Below are positions 41,494 through 50,200 of a DNA stretch of 64,000 nt, piece by piece. This stretch comes from Streptosporangium album (lineage in GTDB: Bacteria; Actinomycetota; Actinomycetes; Streptosporangiales; Streptosporangiaceae), in the NCBI RefSeq assembly GCF_014203795.1, contig NZ_JACHJU010000003.1, positions 682,001 to 746,000 of the forward strand, written 5' to 3'. The translations under genes were made by a program, and so were the position numbers. The notes beneath the pieces are model-generated. The model saw nothing but the letters and a program-made list of their open reading frames with translations, was not told where the DNA came from and did not search any database. The first letter of the stretch is position 1, and every line of letters starts with the position of its first letter.

Positions 41494-42342
41494 GTGATCA
41501 CCTCCCCCATGCGCATCGACGAGTTCCGAGCAGGCGTCGCGCTGCTCCCGGCCGACCTGGCGACCCGCGCCGAGGCGCTCAAGCTCTACGCGACACGCCG
41601 CCCCGGCTGCCCTGACTGCGAGAGCGCCTGCGACTCCGTCCGCCTTGCCTTCAGCGCCGCGTCCTTCGGAGACCTCCCGGCGGCCGGACGGCTGCTCACC
41701 GCTGCGGAACGGAGTGCCCGGCTGACCTCGCACGCGGCCGGATGCGGGCGCGGAGGCCTGCGGTCGGTCAGGGGTGTGCCCGGAAACCACGGCCAGGTGG
41801 CGCGGCGCTGGGCCACGACGGGACCGCTGACGGCCGCCACCGACGCCAGCTGGAAGAGCAGGATCTGCGGGATCGGCTACGTCACGAGCGAGGGCTGCTG
41901 GGGCCTGCGCGGCTGGAGCGTGGACCGGCACGACCCCACAGGTCCCTCCAAGGTCCTGGTCAACGAGCTTCGGGCGGTCGACCTGCTGCTCCGGGCCGTG
42001 GGCAGGCCCGACGTCCTGCTGGTGGACAGTCTCTGGGCCCTGAGCTTCCTGCACGCCTGGCAGCGCGGTGACACCGAGCACCTGCCCGAGGGCTACGACC
42101 TACGGCCCCGGCGGAACGGGCCGCCGGCCCTGGTCCGGCTCGCCGAGCACGTCGCCGAACTGGACGGGCTCACCTTCCAGCACGTCAAGGGGCATTCGGG
42201 GCACCTGCTCAACGAAGCGGCCGACTCGCTGGCCTCCATCGCCCGCCGAGCGGTCACCGAGAGGTTCGACGCCACCGGCCGGGCCGGCGGCCTCGTCTCC
42301 TCCTTCCTGTCCTCCTGGCACCAGCCCCCGGTGGCCGCCTGA
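41494..42342 (+). CDS. RNase H-fold protein of unknown role
   Basis: A 282-residue protein whose C-terminal half matches ribonuclease HI topology. It has LTAATDASWKSRICGIGYVT (first Asp), SKVLVNELRAVDLLLRAV (Glu), DVLLVDSLWALSFL (second Asp) and FQHVKGHSGHLLNEAADSLA (His loop and final Asp). All four catalytic acids appear present. The N-terminal 100 residues are a helical cysteine-containing domain (RRPGCPDCESACDSV), possibly zinc-binding. GTG at 41494 is preferred for GGAAGGA upstream; an ATG at 41449 is possible. It diverges from the restriction operon. Confidence 0.75.
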   Translation: MITSPMRIDEFRAGVALLPADLATRAEALKLYATRRPGCPDCESACDSVRLAFSAASFGDLPAAGRLLTAAERSARLTSHAAGCGRGGLRSVRGVPGNHGQVARRWATTGPLTAATDASWKSRICGIGYVTSEGCWGLRGWSVDRHDPTGPSKVLVNELRAVDLLLRAVGRPDVLLVDSLWALSFLHAWQRGDTEHLPEGYDLRPRRNGPPALVRLAEHVAELDGLTFQHVKGHSGHLLNEAADSLASIARRAVTERFDATGRAGGLVSSFLSSWHQPPVAA

Positions 42343-42354
42343 CTCTCCCCGGTT

Positions 42355-42443
42355 CCACAGGCCTGTCGAAGCTTCCTCCGCAGGCCCGTCGAAGCTTCTT
42401 CCGCAGGCCTTGCGAGCTTCCTCCGCAGGCCTCGGCCGTACGG
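42355..42443 (+). repeat. Tandem 23-base repeat, about 3.5 copies
   Basis: The unit CCGCAGGCCTGTCGAAGCTT plus three bases occurs at 42355-42377, 42378-42400, 42401-42422 (one base short) and partly from 42423. It lies directly after the RNase H-like stop. The last copy runs into a GC-rich region that could fold. Confidence 0.75.
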
Positions 42444-42522
42444 CCCGCCGACCATGTGCGGCCGGCCGAGGCCGGATGTCCCCTTCCCCACCCCGTTCCC
42501 CACCCCGACAAAGGAGTCCCTC

Positions 42523-43149
42523 ATGTTCAAGCGTGTCCTGGCCGTGCTCACCCTGGCCGCCGCGACCCTCACGACCGGTGCCACCGCCTCCCACGCCACC
42601 GCCACCGCCGCCGTCGCCGTCGGCAAGACCTACCGCGGCGAGGGCGATCAGGTTATCCGGGTCTCCGTCACCAAGGCCCCCGGTCTGCTGGAGTTCAGCC
42701 ACGACGGCGAGGCCAACTTCATCGTTCACACGATCAATCCGGCGGGGAGGAAGGCGGAGCTCCTGGTCAACACCATCGGCTCCTACGACGGCACCGTGTT
42801 GTACAACACCTACGGCGGTAAGGGCACCGCAGCACTGGAGATCAAGGCCGACGGTGCCTGGACCGCCCGGTTCAAGCCGGTGACCACGGCCCGCTGCTGG
42901 TGCGCCGGAACCATCCGCGGCGACGGCGACCAGGTGCTCAAGCTCTCCCCCACCCGGGGCCTGCGCACCGTCCGCGCCGCCCACAGCGGCGAGGGCAACT
43001 TCATCGTCTTCGGCTACAGCCGCGTCGGCTCCTACGGCGACCTGCTGTTCAACGAGATCGGCGGCTACAAGGGCAAGGCCCTGCTGCCCACCGGCACCCG
43101 CCTGGTCACCGTCAAGGCCGACGGCCCCTGGACCCTCACCCGCCGCTGA
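42523..43149 (+). CDS. Secreted protein with two repeated beta domains
   Basis: A 208-residue protein with a Sec signal (FKRVLAVLTLAAATLTTGAT, cleavage near SHATA). The mature part has two similar halves, each starting with YRGEGDQVIRVSV or IRGDGDQVLKLSP. Each half then has EGEANFIVHTIN- or GEGNFIVFGYS-like strands and ends in KADGxWT. This suggests an internally duplicated beta-sandwich of lectin or cell-wall type. ATG at 42523 follows AAAGGAGT. Two cysteines (RCWCAG) join the halves. The function is not known. Confidence 0.75.
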   Translation: MFKRVLAVLTLAAATLTTGATASHATATAAVAVGKTYRGEGDQVIRVSVTKAPGLLEFSHDGEANFIVHTINPAGRKAELLVNTIGSYDGTVLYNTYGGKGTAALEIKADGAWTARFKPVTTARCWCAGTIRGDGDQVLKLSPTRGLRTVRAAHSGEGNFIVFGYSRVGSYGDLLFNEIGGYKGKALLPTGTRLVTVKADGPWTLTRR

Positions 43150-43224
43150 TCTTCTACGGCATCGTGCCGGGGCGCGCCCGTCTCCCCACTCAACCGCCGC
43201 CGGTGTTGGAACGAGTCAACGATT

Positions 43225-43514
43225 TCACCAGACGAAGCCTCCGTCGCAGACCCCGACCGGCTCCGGGCCGACCTGGGCGAACTCGCGGATCTTGCCAACG
43301 ACCTGGACAAACAGCGAAGCGAGCAGTCTGTGTTCTCCGGCGAGAAGAGGAACGAACTCGCGCGACTCGACGGCTCGGCCCAGGCCGCCCAGGCCGCCGC
43401 AGACGCCGAGATCGCCGCCGCGGCCTTGGTGGAGGAGAGCGAGGAGTATCTTCGCCTCCAGATTGCCCGGAGCATCCTCAGTACGTGCATGGAAAAGTAT
43501 CGCCAGGCGCAGCA
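43225..43514 (+). pseudogene. Fragment of a YhaN/SbcC-like ATPase (coiled-coil part)
   Basis: An open forward frame reads LRADLGELADLANDLDKQRS, FSGEKRNELARLDGSAQAAQ and ESEEYLRLQIARSILSTCME then KYRQAQQD. This recalls the coiled-coil arm and the AxxxL...xxIExYRxxxQ helix before the C-terminal ATPase lobe of YhaN-type AAA proteins. The ATP-binding parts on both sides are missing. The frame stops being coding at about 43515, where a different fragment begins. Confidence 0.45.
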
Positions 43515-43724
43515 GGATACGCGGCCGTGCTGCCCGACGGCATGGTCTTCGAGATCTACCCGGCGACCGAGAGCAGGGAGACCGGGGCGCTCCGGATCGG
43601 GTTCGCGGTCGCCAAGGCGACCATCGGCCCCGGACGGCATCTTCTCCGCGACCCCGACGGGCGCACGGTCGAGCTCCACGTCGAGGCCTCCGCCGCGTCT
43701 CGACGCACGGTCGGCCCGGAGTAG
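43515..43724 (+). pseudogene. C-terminal fragment of a VOC/glyoxalase-family protein
   Basis: Another frame reads YAAVLPDGMVFEIYPATESR then ETGALRIGFAV and PGRHLLRDPDGRTVELHV before TAG. VLPDGxVFExYP and DPDGRTVEL are the metal-site strands of VOC-family proteins. The N-terminal half is absent. It joins the ATPase fragment directly, out of frame, giving a chimaeric scar. Confidence 0.55.
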
Positions 43725-43844
43725 GACTCCGCCGAACAGCCGCAGACGAGCACCACCGGCGTGTGACGCGGCTCACCGCTTACGGCTCTGCCGTACGGGT
43801 CGCCGTAGGTGGAGGATCGTCGGTACCCGGACGAGGAGGAACCG

Positions 43845-44924
43845 ATGTCCCAGGAGCGTGCCGCCGTCATGGTCAAGCACCAGGCGCGCGGCTGCGCCGA
43901 GCTCGGCTCACCGCTGTACGCGTTCCTGTTGGAACGGGTGGCCCGGGATGTCCGTGAGGGAGGTCCCTGCGCGCAGGCGCTCGCCGGATACGGGGACGCT
44001 CCCGGACCCGACGCCGTGGCGCTGCGACTGCTGGGCGGTGTGCACGCCCTCGCCCTCACCGGCCGGGCGCCCGACCTGGCCGCCTGCTACCCGAGCACGG
44101 GCGGTGTCTTCGACCCGGACCGGCCGGAGCCGTGCTGGCAGGCCTTCCGAGCGGCCGTCACCACCGAGATGGAGTGGGTCCGTGACTGGATGACCCGGCC
44201 GCCGCAGACCAACGAGGTCGGCCGGGCCAACCTGCTGGTCACCGGGCTGCTGCGGGCCTCTCAGACCTGGCCGTTGCCGGTCAGGCTGCTGGAGCTGGGC
44301 TCCAGCGCCGGGCTCAACCTGCGAGCCGACCGGTTCCGCTACGTCTCCGAGGGCTTCGCCTGGGGTCCGGCCGACTCGCCGGTCCTGCTGGAGGACGCCT
44401 GGCGGGGTATCCCGCCCGCCTGGCTGGTGGAGGCGGCCGCCCGGCGGCCGGCCCTGACCGTCGTCGAACGGCGCGGCTGCGACGTGACGCCCATCGACCC
44501 GCTGTCCTCCGGCGGGGCGCTGGCCCTGCGGGCCTACATCTGGCCGGACCAGGCCGCCCGCGCGGCGCGACTGGAGGGTGCCCTGCGGCTGGCCGAACAG
44601 GTGCCGGCCGAGGTCGACGCCGTCGGCGCGGCCGACTTCCTGGCGGATGTCCGACCGGATCCGGGCACGCTCACCGTGGTCTGGCACTCGATCATGCGCC
44701 AGTACGTCCCGGCTGCCGAGTGGGCGCGGGTGGAGCGGGAACTGGACCGGCTGGCGGAGGCCGCCACGGCGGAGACGGGCTTCGCCCATGTCTCCTTCGA
44801 GCCGCGCAGGGTCGGCGAGCGGCACCGCTTCCGGCTGGCCGTACGGCTCGGCGGAGCGGCCGAGCAGGTCTTGGCGGAGGCGCCCCCGCACGGCCTCCCG
44901 GCCCGCGAGGTCACCACCGCCTGA
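43845..44924 (+). CDS. DUF2332 family protein
   Basis: A 359-residue protein of the size of DUF2332 members. It contains LRLLGGVHALALTGRAPDLA, NEVGRANLLVTGLL, PVRLLELGSSAGLNLRADRF (a methyltransferase-like glycine loop), RRGCDVTPIDPLSSGG and VVWHSIMRQYVP. This is the usual motif order of the family (recalled). The LELGSSAGLNL loop suggests a SAM-binding Rossmann fold, but no activity is established. ATG at 43845 follows GAGGAGGAACC. It is flanked by gene fragments and an IS630 element. Confidence 0.88.
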   Translation: MSQERAAVMVKHQARGCAELGSPLYAFLLERVARDVREGGPCAQALAGYGDAPGPDAVALRLLGGVHALALTGRAPDLAACYPSTGGVFDPDRPEPCWQAFRAAVTTEMEWVRDWMTRPPQTNEVGRANLLVTGLLRASQTWPLPVRLLELGSSAGLNLRADRFRYVSEGFAWGPADSPVLLEDAWRGIPPAWLVEAAARRPALTVVERRGCDVTPIDPLSSGGALALRAYIWPDQAARAARLEGALRLAEQVPAEVDAVGAADFLADVRPDPGTLTVVWHSIMRQYVPAAEWARVERELDRLAEAATAETGFAHVSFEPRRVGERHRFRLAVRLGGAAEQVLAEAPPHGLPAREVTTA

Positions 44925-45297
44925 CAGCAGCCCGCGAGCCGTCCGTGGAACCGGCGCCGCAGATCATCGGTGAATCATCGTGTGCTTCAGGCGGTGAGGA
45001 GTTCGGTTTGCCGGGTGGGCCGTGGAGGGTTCCGGTAATACGGGTGGCGGCGGTGGTTCCTTCGGCTTGGGCGCTGCGAAAAATGATGTACAGCGGGTTG
45101 GTGGTGATACGGACCCCGACCCCTGCAGCCTCTATCGCAGCGACGGCCATTATCCATATAGCGGGAGATCAGAGCTTAACGGGCATTGCGAGACGGGTAT
45201 GGGTACCGCTAAGCCATGCGTCGTCGATCTCTCTGCCGGTCATCCTTCCGATGAGCACCAGGGCCGAGGTGACGCAGGTCGCCACGGCCGGGTCATA
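44911..45297 (-). pseudogene. Unidentified gene remnant, cut by IS630 and an in-frame stop
   Basis: One minus-strand frame looks coding from the IS border (YDPAVATCVTSALVLIGRMT, GREIDDAWLSGTHTRLAMPV) to a TGA at 45169-45171. It then continues open in the same frame (PAIWIMAVAAIEAAGVGVRI, TTNPLYIIFRSAQAEG). This suggests a gene whose 5' part was lost at the IS insertion and which has one nonsense codon. I do not recognise the family. The opposite strand also has an open frame here, so coding is uncertain. Confidence 0.35.
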
Positions 45298-46417
45298 CTG
45301 AGCCGATCATAAGTTTTGGGACTATCGGTGTTACGGGCTGATGTAGGCCAGATGCGGGTCGGCGAAGAAGGCCCGGACGATGTCGGGACGCTTTTGCAGC
45401 CGGCGCATGCTGCGGTGCATGGCCGCGGCCAGCTCGTGCTCATCGGCGACCGCCTGGCGCGCCACCCGGGCCTTGACGTTTTGGTTGATCCACTCATCGG
45501 GGTTGAGCTCCGGCGCATACGCGGGCAAGAAGACCAAACGCAGCCGCCCGCCGGTGCGCGCGACGAAATCACCGACCGCTCGGGCGGTATGGATCGACGA
45601 GCCGTCGACGATCAAAACGATCGGCCCGGTGATGGTGCGCAGCAGCTGCGCGCAGAACCCGAGGAACGCCCACCGGTCCATCGCGCCGTGTCCCAGCCGG
45701 TAGCGCAGCGTGCCGTCGGCCCCTACCGCCGAGAACATCTTCACCGACCGGCGGCCCGCCCCGGCCGACACGACCGGCGTCTGCCCCACTAGCCCCCAGG
45801 TGGTGCCGCAGCGGTGATCGACACGCATGCTCATCTCGTCGGCGAACACCACCACCGCTCCCCGCGCGCAGGCCTGGCGGCAGATCGCGGGGAAGGCCAC
45901 CGTCGTCCACTCGGTGATGGCCGCCGGATCACGCCGCAGCGCCCGGTAGGCCGGACACTGTGGCGACAGGCCCAGCCCGCGCAGCAGCCGTCCGGCCGCC
46001 GCCACCGACAGGCCGATCCCGAACCAGGCCGCGATCACCATCGCCACCAGCGCCCGCGTCCACAGCACAACGGCCGTGCCCAGCACCTGACGGGGGTGAC
46101 GTCACGGACCACCGCCTTGATGGTCTGTTCCTGGCCGGGGGTGAGCCGCCGTGGCCTGCCCGGAGCCTTCTTGATCCGCAGCGCCTTGGTGCCGCCCGAT
46201 CGCGCCTGGCGTTTCCACCGAAACACCGATTCGCGGCCTACTCCCAGCGCATCAGCCACCCGATCCGGTGACATGCCCTGTTCCAGCAACCGGAGGGCGA
46301 AGACTTCTCCTCGAACGTCGCTCTGCGACCTTTTCTGGCCATACTCCAAGCATGTCCCCGCCAGAACTCGATCTCCCACCGCCACCCAACACGTACCAAA
46401 ACTTATGATCGACTCAG
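45298..46417 (-). mobile_element. IS630-family insertion sequence with intact ends and TA target duplication
   Basis: The left end CTGAGCCGATCATAAGTTTT and right end (read inward) CTGAGTCGATCATAAGTTTT differ at one base. Both continue with GG. The dinucleotide TA flanks the element at 45296-45297 and 46418-46419, matching the TA target preference of IS630/Tc1-type elements. The element is 1120 bp and carries one transposase in two frames. Confidence 0.9.
45331..46349 (-). CDS. IS630-family transposase in two overlapping frames
   Basis: The first frame (TTG at 46349) encodes the helix-turn-helix part: LLEQGMSPDRVADALGVGRE then SVFRWKRQARSGGTKALR. It leaves the coding phase near 46095. The second frame carries LWTRALVAMVIAAWFGIGLS and the DDE domain, with FADEMSMRVDH, LIVDGSSIHTARAV and FLPAYAPELNPDEWIN (Asp, Asp, Glu). 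The shift falls at a run of five G on the plus strand (46092-46096); one more base would join the frames. It may be a mutation, a read error or frameshifting. Confidence 0.85.
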
Positions 46418-46484
46418 TAGCACCGAAAAGCCCCGCGCCTGACTCGAATACAGGGCTCTCGTGGTCATATAATTTCGAATACCT

Positions 46485-47084
46485 TCAGAAACCCCAAGCT
46501 TTGGCGGGAACACAATAAAGGGTCCGGGTTGACGCAAACCATTCACGGTCGAGGAAACGCCCAGTGATCCGCCCGACCATGCAGAGAAGGAGGTGGAGTT
46601 CTTGTGTGCTGGACATGTCGTCCTCCAACTCAAGCCCCTCCGCATACACCGCGTACTCGGGTACACTCACCGGCGCGCCATCGATGTAGGGCGGATCGAT
46701 TTCATTGACGAGCGCGCCGTCCTGATACAGGTACAGGTGGTCGAGCTCAGTCAGTCCTCCGTTGTAATACACGGTGAGCAGTCGTCGTCCTCCCGCGCTG
46801 AGCGCCTTCGCCTCCGTAGTCGTATGAAAGGCGCTGAGCCAGAGGATGTGAGTCCAGCCGGGCGTGTGGGACCCGATCCAGATGACCTCGTCGTCCAAAG
46901 ACTGCTCGTACCTGGTCATCGCCTCGGCGAAGCCGCACTCCACGCGCGAGCCCGGATCCACCTGCAACCGCCGCGCCAACTCCTCCGGGTCGTCGCCCTC
47001 GACCCATATCCCGGCGAACCCACTGCGCAGCCCAAATTCCCGTAAGAGGTCCCACTGACTCTCTGAGGGCAGCAACCCAACCAT
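46485..47084 (-). CDS. Hypothetical protein, candidate immunity partner of the nuclease-tailed protein
   Basis: A 199-residue acidic, soluble protein. Segments include LLPSESQWDLLREFGLRSGF, GIWVEGDDPEELARRLQVDP, ILWLSAFHTTTEAKALSAGG and GALVNEIDPPYIDGAP. The VEGxDPEElxRRLxxDP opening and the later alternating strands resemble DUF6461-type proteins, which are frequent next to polymorphic toxins (from memory, unverified). ATG at 47084 is chosen because a terminator hairpin lies at 47135-47169. It is the first gene downstream of the nuclease-tailed protein, on the same strand. Confidence 0.65.
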   Translation of the reverse strand: MVGLLPSESQWDLLREFGLRSGFAGIWVEGDDPEELARRLQVDPGSRVECGFAEAMTRYEQSLDDEVIWIGSHTPGWTHILWLSAFHTTTEAKALSAGGRRLLTVYYNGGLTELDHLYLYQDGALVNEIDPPYIDGAPVSVPEYAVYAEGLELEDDMSSTQELHLLLCMVGRITGRFLDREWFASTRTLYCVPAKAWGF

Positions 47085-47134
47085 GTCGCCATCGCATTCT
47101 CCGCCGACTCGACGGGTGCCTTGAGAAGGGAAAC

Positions 47135-47169
47135 GTGTGGTTGCCAGGCTGATCGCTTGGCAACCACAC
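47135..47169 (-). terminator. Terminator after the large secreted-protein gene
   Basis: GTGTGGTTGCCA at 47135-47146 pairs with TGGCAACCACAC at 47158-47169 (12-bp stem, 11-base loop). On the minus strand it is followed by GTTTCCCTTCTC. It lies 38 bases beyond the stop of the large gene. Confidence 0.75.
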
Positions 47170-47206
47170 ATCAATATACTGCGCGCAGCGGCGGACTATG
47201 TGCCGG

Positions 47207-50200
47207 TTATGGCACGATCATCATCCAGAACGGACTGTCCTCCACCTTGTCGCCGACCTCGTCGGGAGTGAGGCGATACTGGGAGTAGAAGCTGGAGAGA
47301 GTGCCGCCGTGGCTCCGGTTCTGATGCAGATCGATGCCCCGTACCGAGTAATTCAACTTGTCCTTCGCTGCTCCTTGTTTGGTGGTCGCGTACGGATATT
47401 CATCGCAGTCGTAGACGCCAGCGTAGTTGTCCTTGAACTTACTCTCGTATTCGTAGTACTTGCAGTAGTTCGTCCCTGTGGATTTGCGCCAGAACTCCTG
47501 CTCGGGCGTGCCGAAGTCCGACCAGAACTGATGCTTGGAGAAGACCGCGCGGTTGGCCTTTTCATCATCATTGGTGCCTCGGTATAGTGGCTGGCCTTCT
47601 GGGGTGTTCGACGCCGCCGCCCAGTTGCCGGGAATCGCCTTGGATATCTCAGTGCCGAGTATTTTCTTCGTCGGCGGATACTCGGGGTCCCGCGACGCCG
47701 TAGTGTCGCCCCGCCGCAAGGGCGGGAACGTCTCGATGTTCTTGGAGGGATCCATCGCATCCTCGATGTGCTCGATGACATCGATGAAGTTTCGGTTCAA
47801 GCTCTTGGACATGGTCCAGACCCGATGCGCTCGGGTGTTGACGCATCCTCCGGTGTGGTCCGGGACGCCGTCGTCGACGTTGTCGGACTTCCCCAGCGTC
47901 TGCCAGTCGCAGCGGAAGTTCGGGGCCCACACGGTGTCGGCCGCGGGCGGCGGGTCCCCGTTCCGGTATACGCCGATGCGCTTCCCCTCCCGGTCGATGA
48001 CGTCCTGCGACCATAGACGCCCTATGTAGCCGACACCTCCGATCGACGTGATGAGCGGCTTGATGGTGCACACCGCGTTCTTCTTGGCCGCGTCGGGATA
48101 ACCCCGGACCATGACGGCGACGTGACTCGTCGCCTCCCAGCTCGAGATCGACTTGAGGTGGTCGCTGTCTCCCTCGACCGCGCACCGAGACGAGGTTTCC
48201 GACGACACCGTAAGGTCGAAGCCGACGTTCATCTGCTGAAGCCCTCGGTCGAACCTGGTCTGCCTCACGCCGTCCTGGAAGATCCCGAAGTCCTGGAGCC
48301 GTACGAACGCCTTGACATGCTGCGGCTTCGTGGTGCCATCGCCGCTGACAACTCCGTCTCCGGCGGCGTTGCCCAGATAACTGTGCATGACCCAGGTGGC
48401 ACGGAACCGGAAGATCATGTCATCGGTCAGAGAATCGATCGCCACATCCGCCAACTTCGCCGCCATGCGGATGACCGGATGCCTTCCACCCTTTTTGATC
48501 TTCTTGGTGGTGTCGTCGTCTTCCTGGTACGCGCCGATGGTGTAGTAGGACGACCAGCAGGACGAGTACGGGCGCTCCTGGATACGGGCCATCTCGGGCT
48601 TGCCGTAGACAGGGGGCGAGCCGTAGCAGGTCTCCAGTGATATGTGATCATTGTTGAAGTTGGAGACGGCCGCGCTGGCCTTCGGCGTGGACGTACCGGG
48701 CGGTGCGAGCTGTCCTGAAGAACTCTCGGTCACGGCGTTCACGCCGGTGAAGAGGGCAGCAACATCGCTAGCCGTCAGTGACCGCTGATAGAGCTGCACC
48801 TCGTCGAGGCCGCCCTGCATCCGGGTGCCCAAAGTCATTGCGGAGTCGGCATGCCATGGGGATACCGCGAGGGGCTCTGACTTGACCAGGACTCCGTTGA
48901 GGTGCAGCGTCGCGGTCTTGGCCGTGGCGTCGTACACGCCCGCGAGGTGGAACCATTCGTTGACCGGCGGTTCGACGTCGGACAGCACGCCCTGGGTGGT
49001 CGCGCCGGCAGCATCGGCGCTGGTGAAGGTGAAGATCAAGCCGTGGTCGGGGGTGTTGCCGAGACGGAACGGCGCCTGGTGGGTGCCTTTCTGCTCGATG
49101 ACGGTGTAGTCGCCGTCCTTGTCGTTCCACCGTAGCCAGGCGGCGGCGGTGAAGCTCTGGTCGGTGCGGATCACCGGCCCGGTGGTCTGTGCGAGCGGTT
49201 CCTCACCCGGCTGGGCGACGTCGATGGTGAGCTGCTGCCAGTCCGACCAGGCCGAGGACAGCTGTCCGGCGACGGCGCGGGCGCGCCAGCGCACCTTCCA
49301 GCCGTCGGTCAGCTTCCCGGCTGGGACGGCGATGCCGGCCTGGGTGCCGGAGGCGACGTTGTCAACACCGCCGGTCCAGATCTGGCCGGCGCCCTGTCCT
49401 TGGGGTGCGGCGGGGTCGTGCTCGAGTTCGTACTCGGCCCGCAGGTTGCCGCCGGCCGGGTCGCTCACCTGTGCCAGCAGGGTGGGGGTGAGGGTGGAGG
49501 TGACGGTGGTGCCGTTCACCACCTGCGAGGGGTTGACCTGCAGCGCGCCCACGGCCGGCTCCGAGATCGGGCCGGGTACGTCGATGGTGGCGTTCTGCCA
49601 GGCCGACCACGCCGAGGTGGTCGATGCGGCGGTGTTGGCCGCGCGGGCGCGCCAGCGCACCTTCCAGCCGTCGGTCAGCTTCCCGGCCGGGACGGCCGCT
49701 GTGGCCTGGGTGCCGGAGGTGACGGTGGCGGAGGTGCCGGTCCAGATCTGGCCGGTGCCCTGGCCGGTGGCGGCCGGGTCGTGCTCGATCTCGAACTGGC
49801 CGGTCAGGGTGCCGCCGATGGGGTCGGCGACGGTGGCGGCCAGTTGCGGGGTGAGCGAGGTGATCGTGGTGGTGCCGGACACGTCCTGGGCCGGGGTGAC
49901 GGTCAGGGCGCTGATCGCCGGCGCGGAGGCCGGTCCGGTGGTGGTGACGGTCAGCTTGGGCGGGGTGGTGAAGTCGGTGTCCTCGGCGGAGGTGAACACC
50001 CGGTAGTTGTTGACGTTGGTCTCGGTCGGCGACTGCAGTACCAGGCCGTGGTTGGCCGCGCCGGTCGCCCAGTCCTGGGCGATGCCGGTGACGTTCCAGT
50101 CCATCGAGCCGGGCCAGGTGGCGCAGTTCTGGTTGATCCCTGCGGTGTTGGTCTGGGCGTCTTCGGTGGTGGAGGCCGGCTTGTTGGCCCAGTGCAGGTT

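Noticed and set aside
42355..42443. Possible CRISPR array
   Set aside because: Units are directly adjacent with no spacers, so it is a simple tandem repeat.
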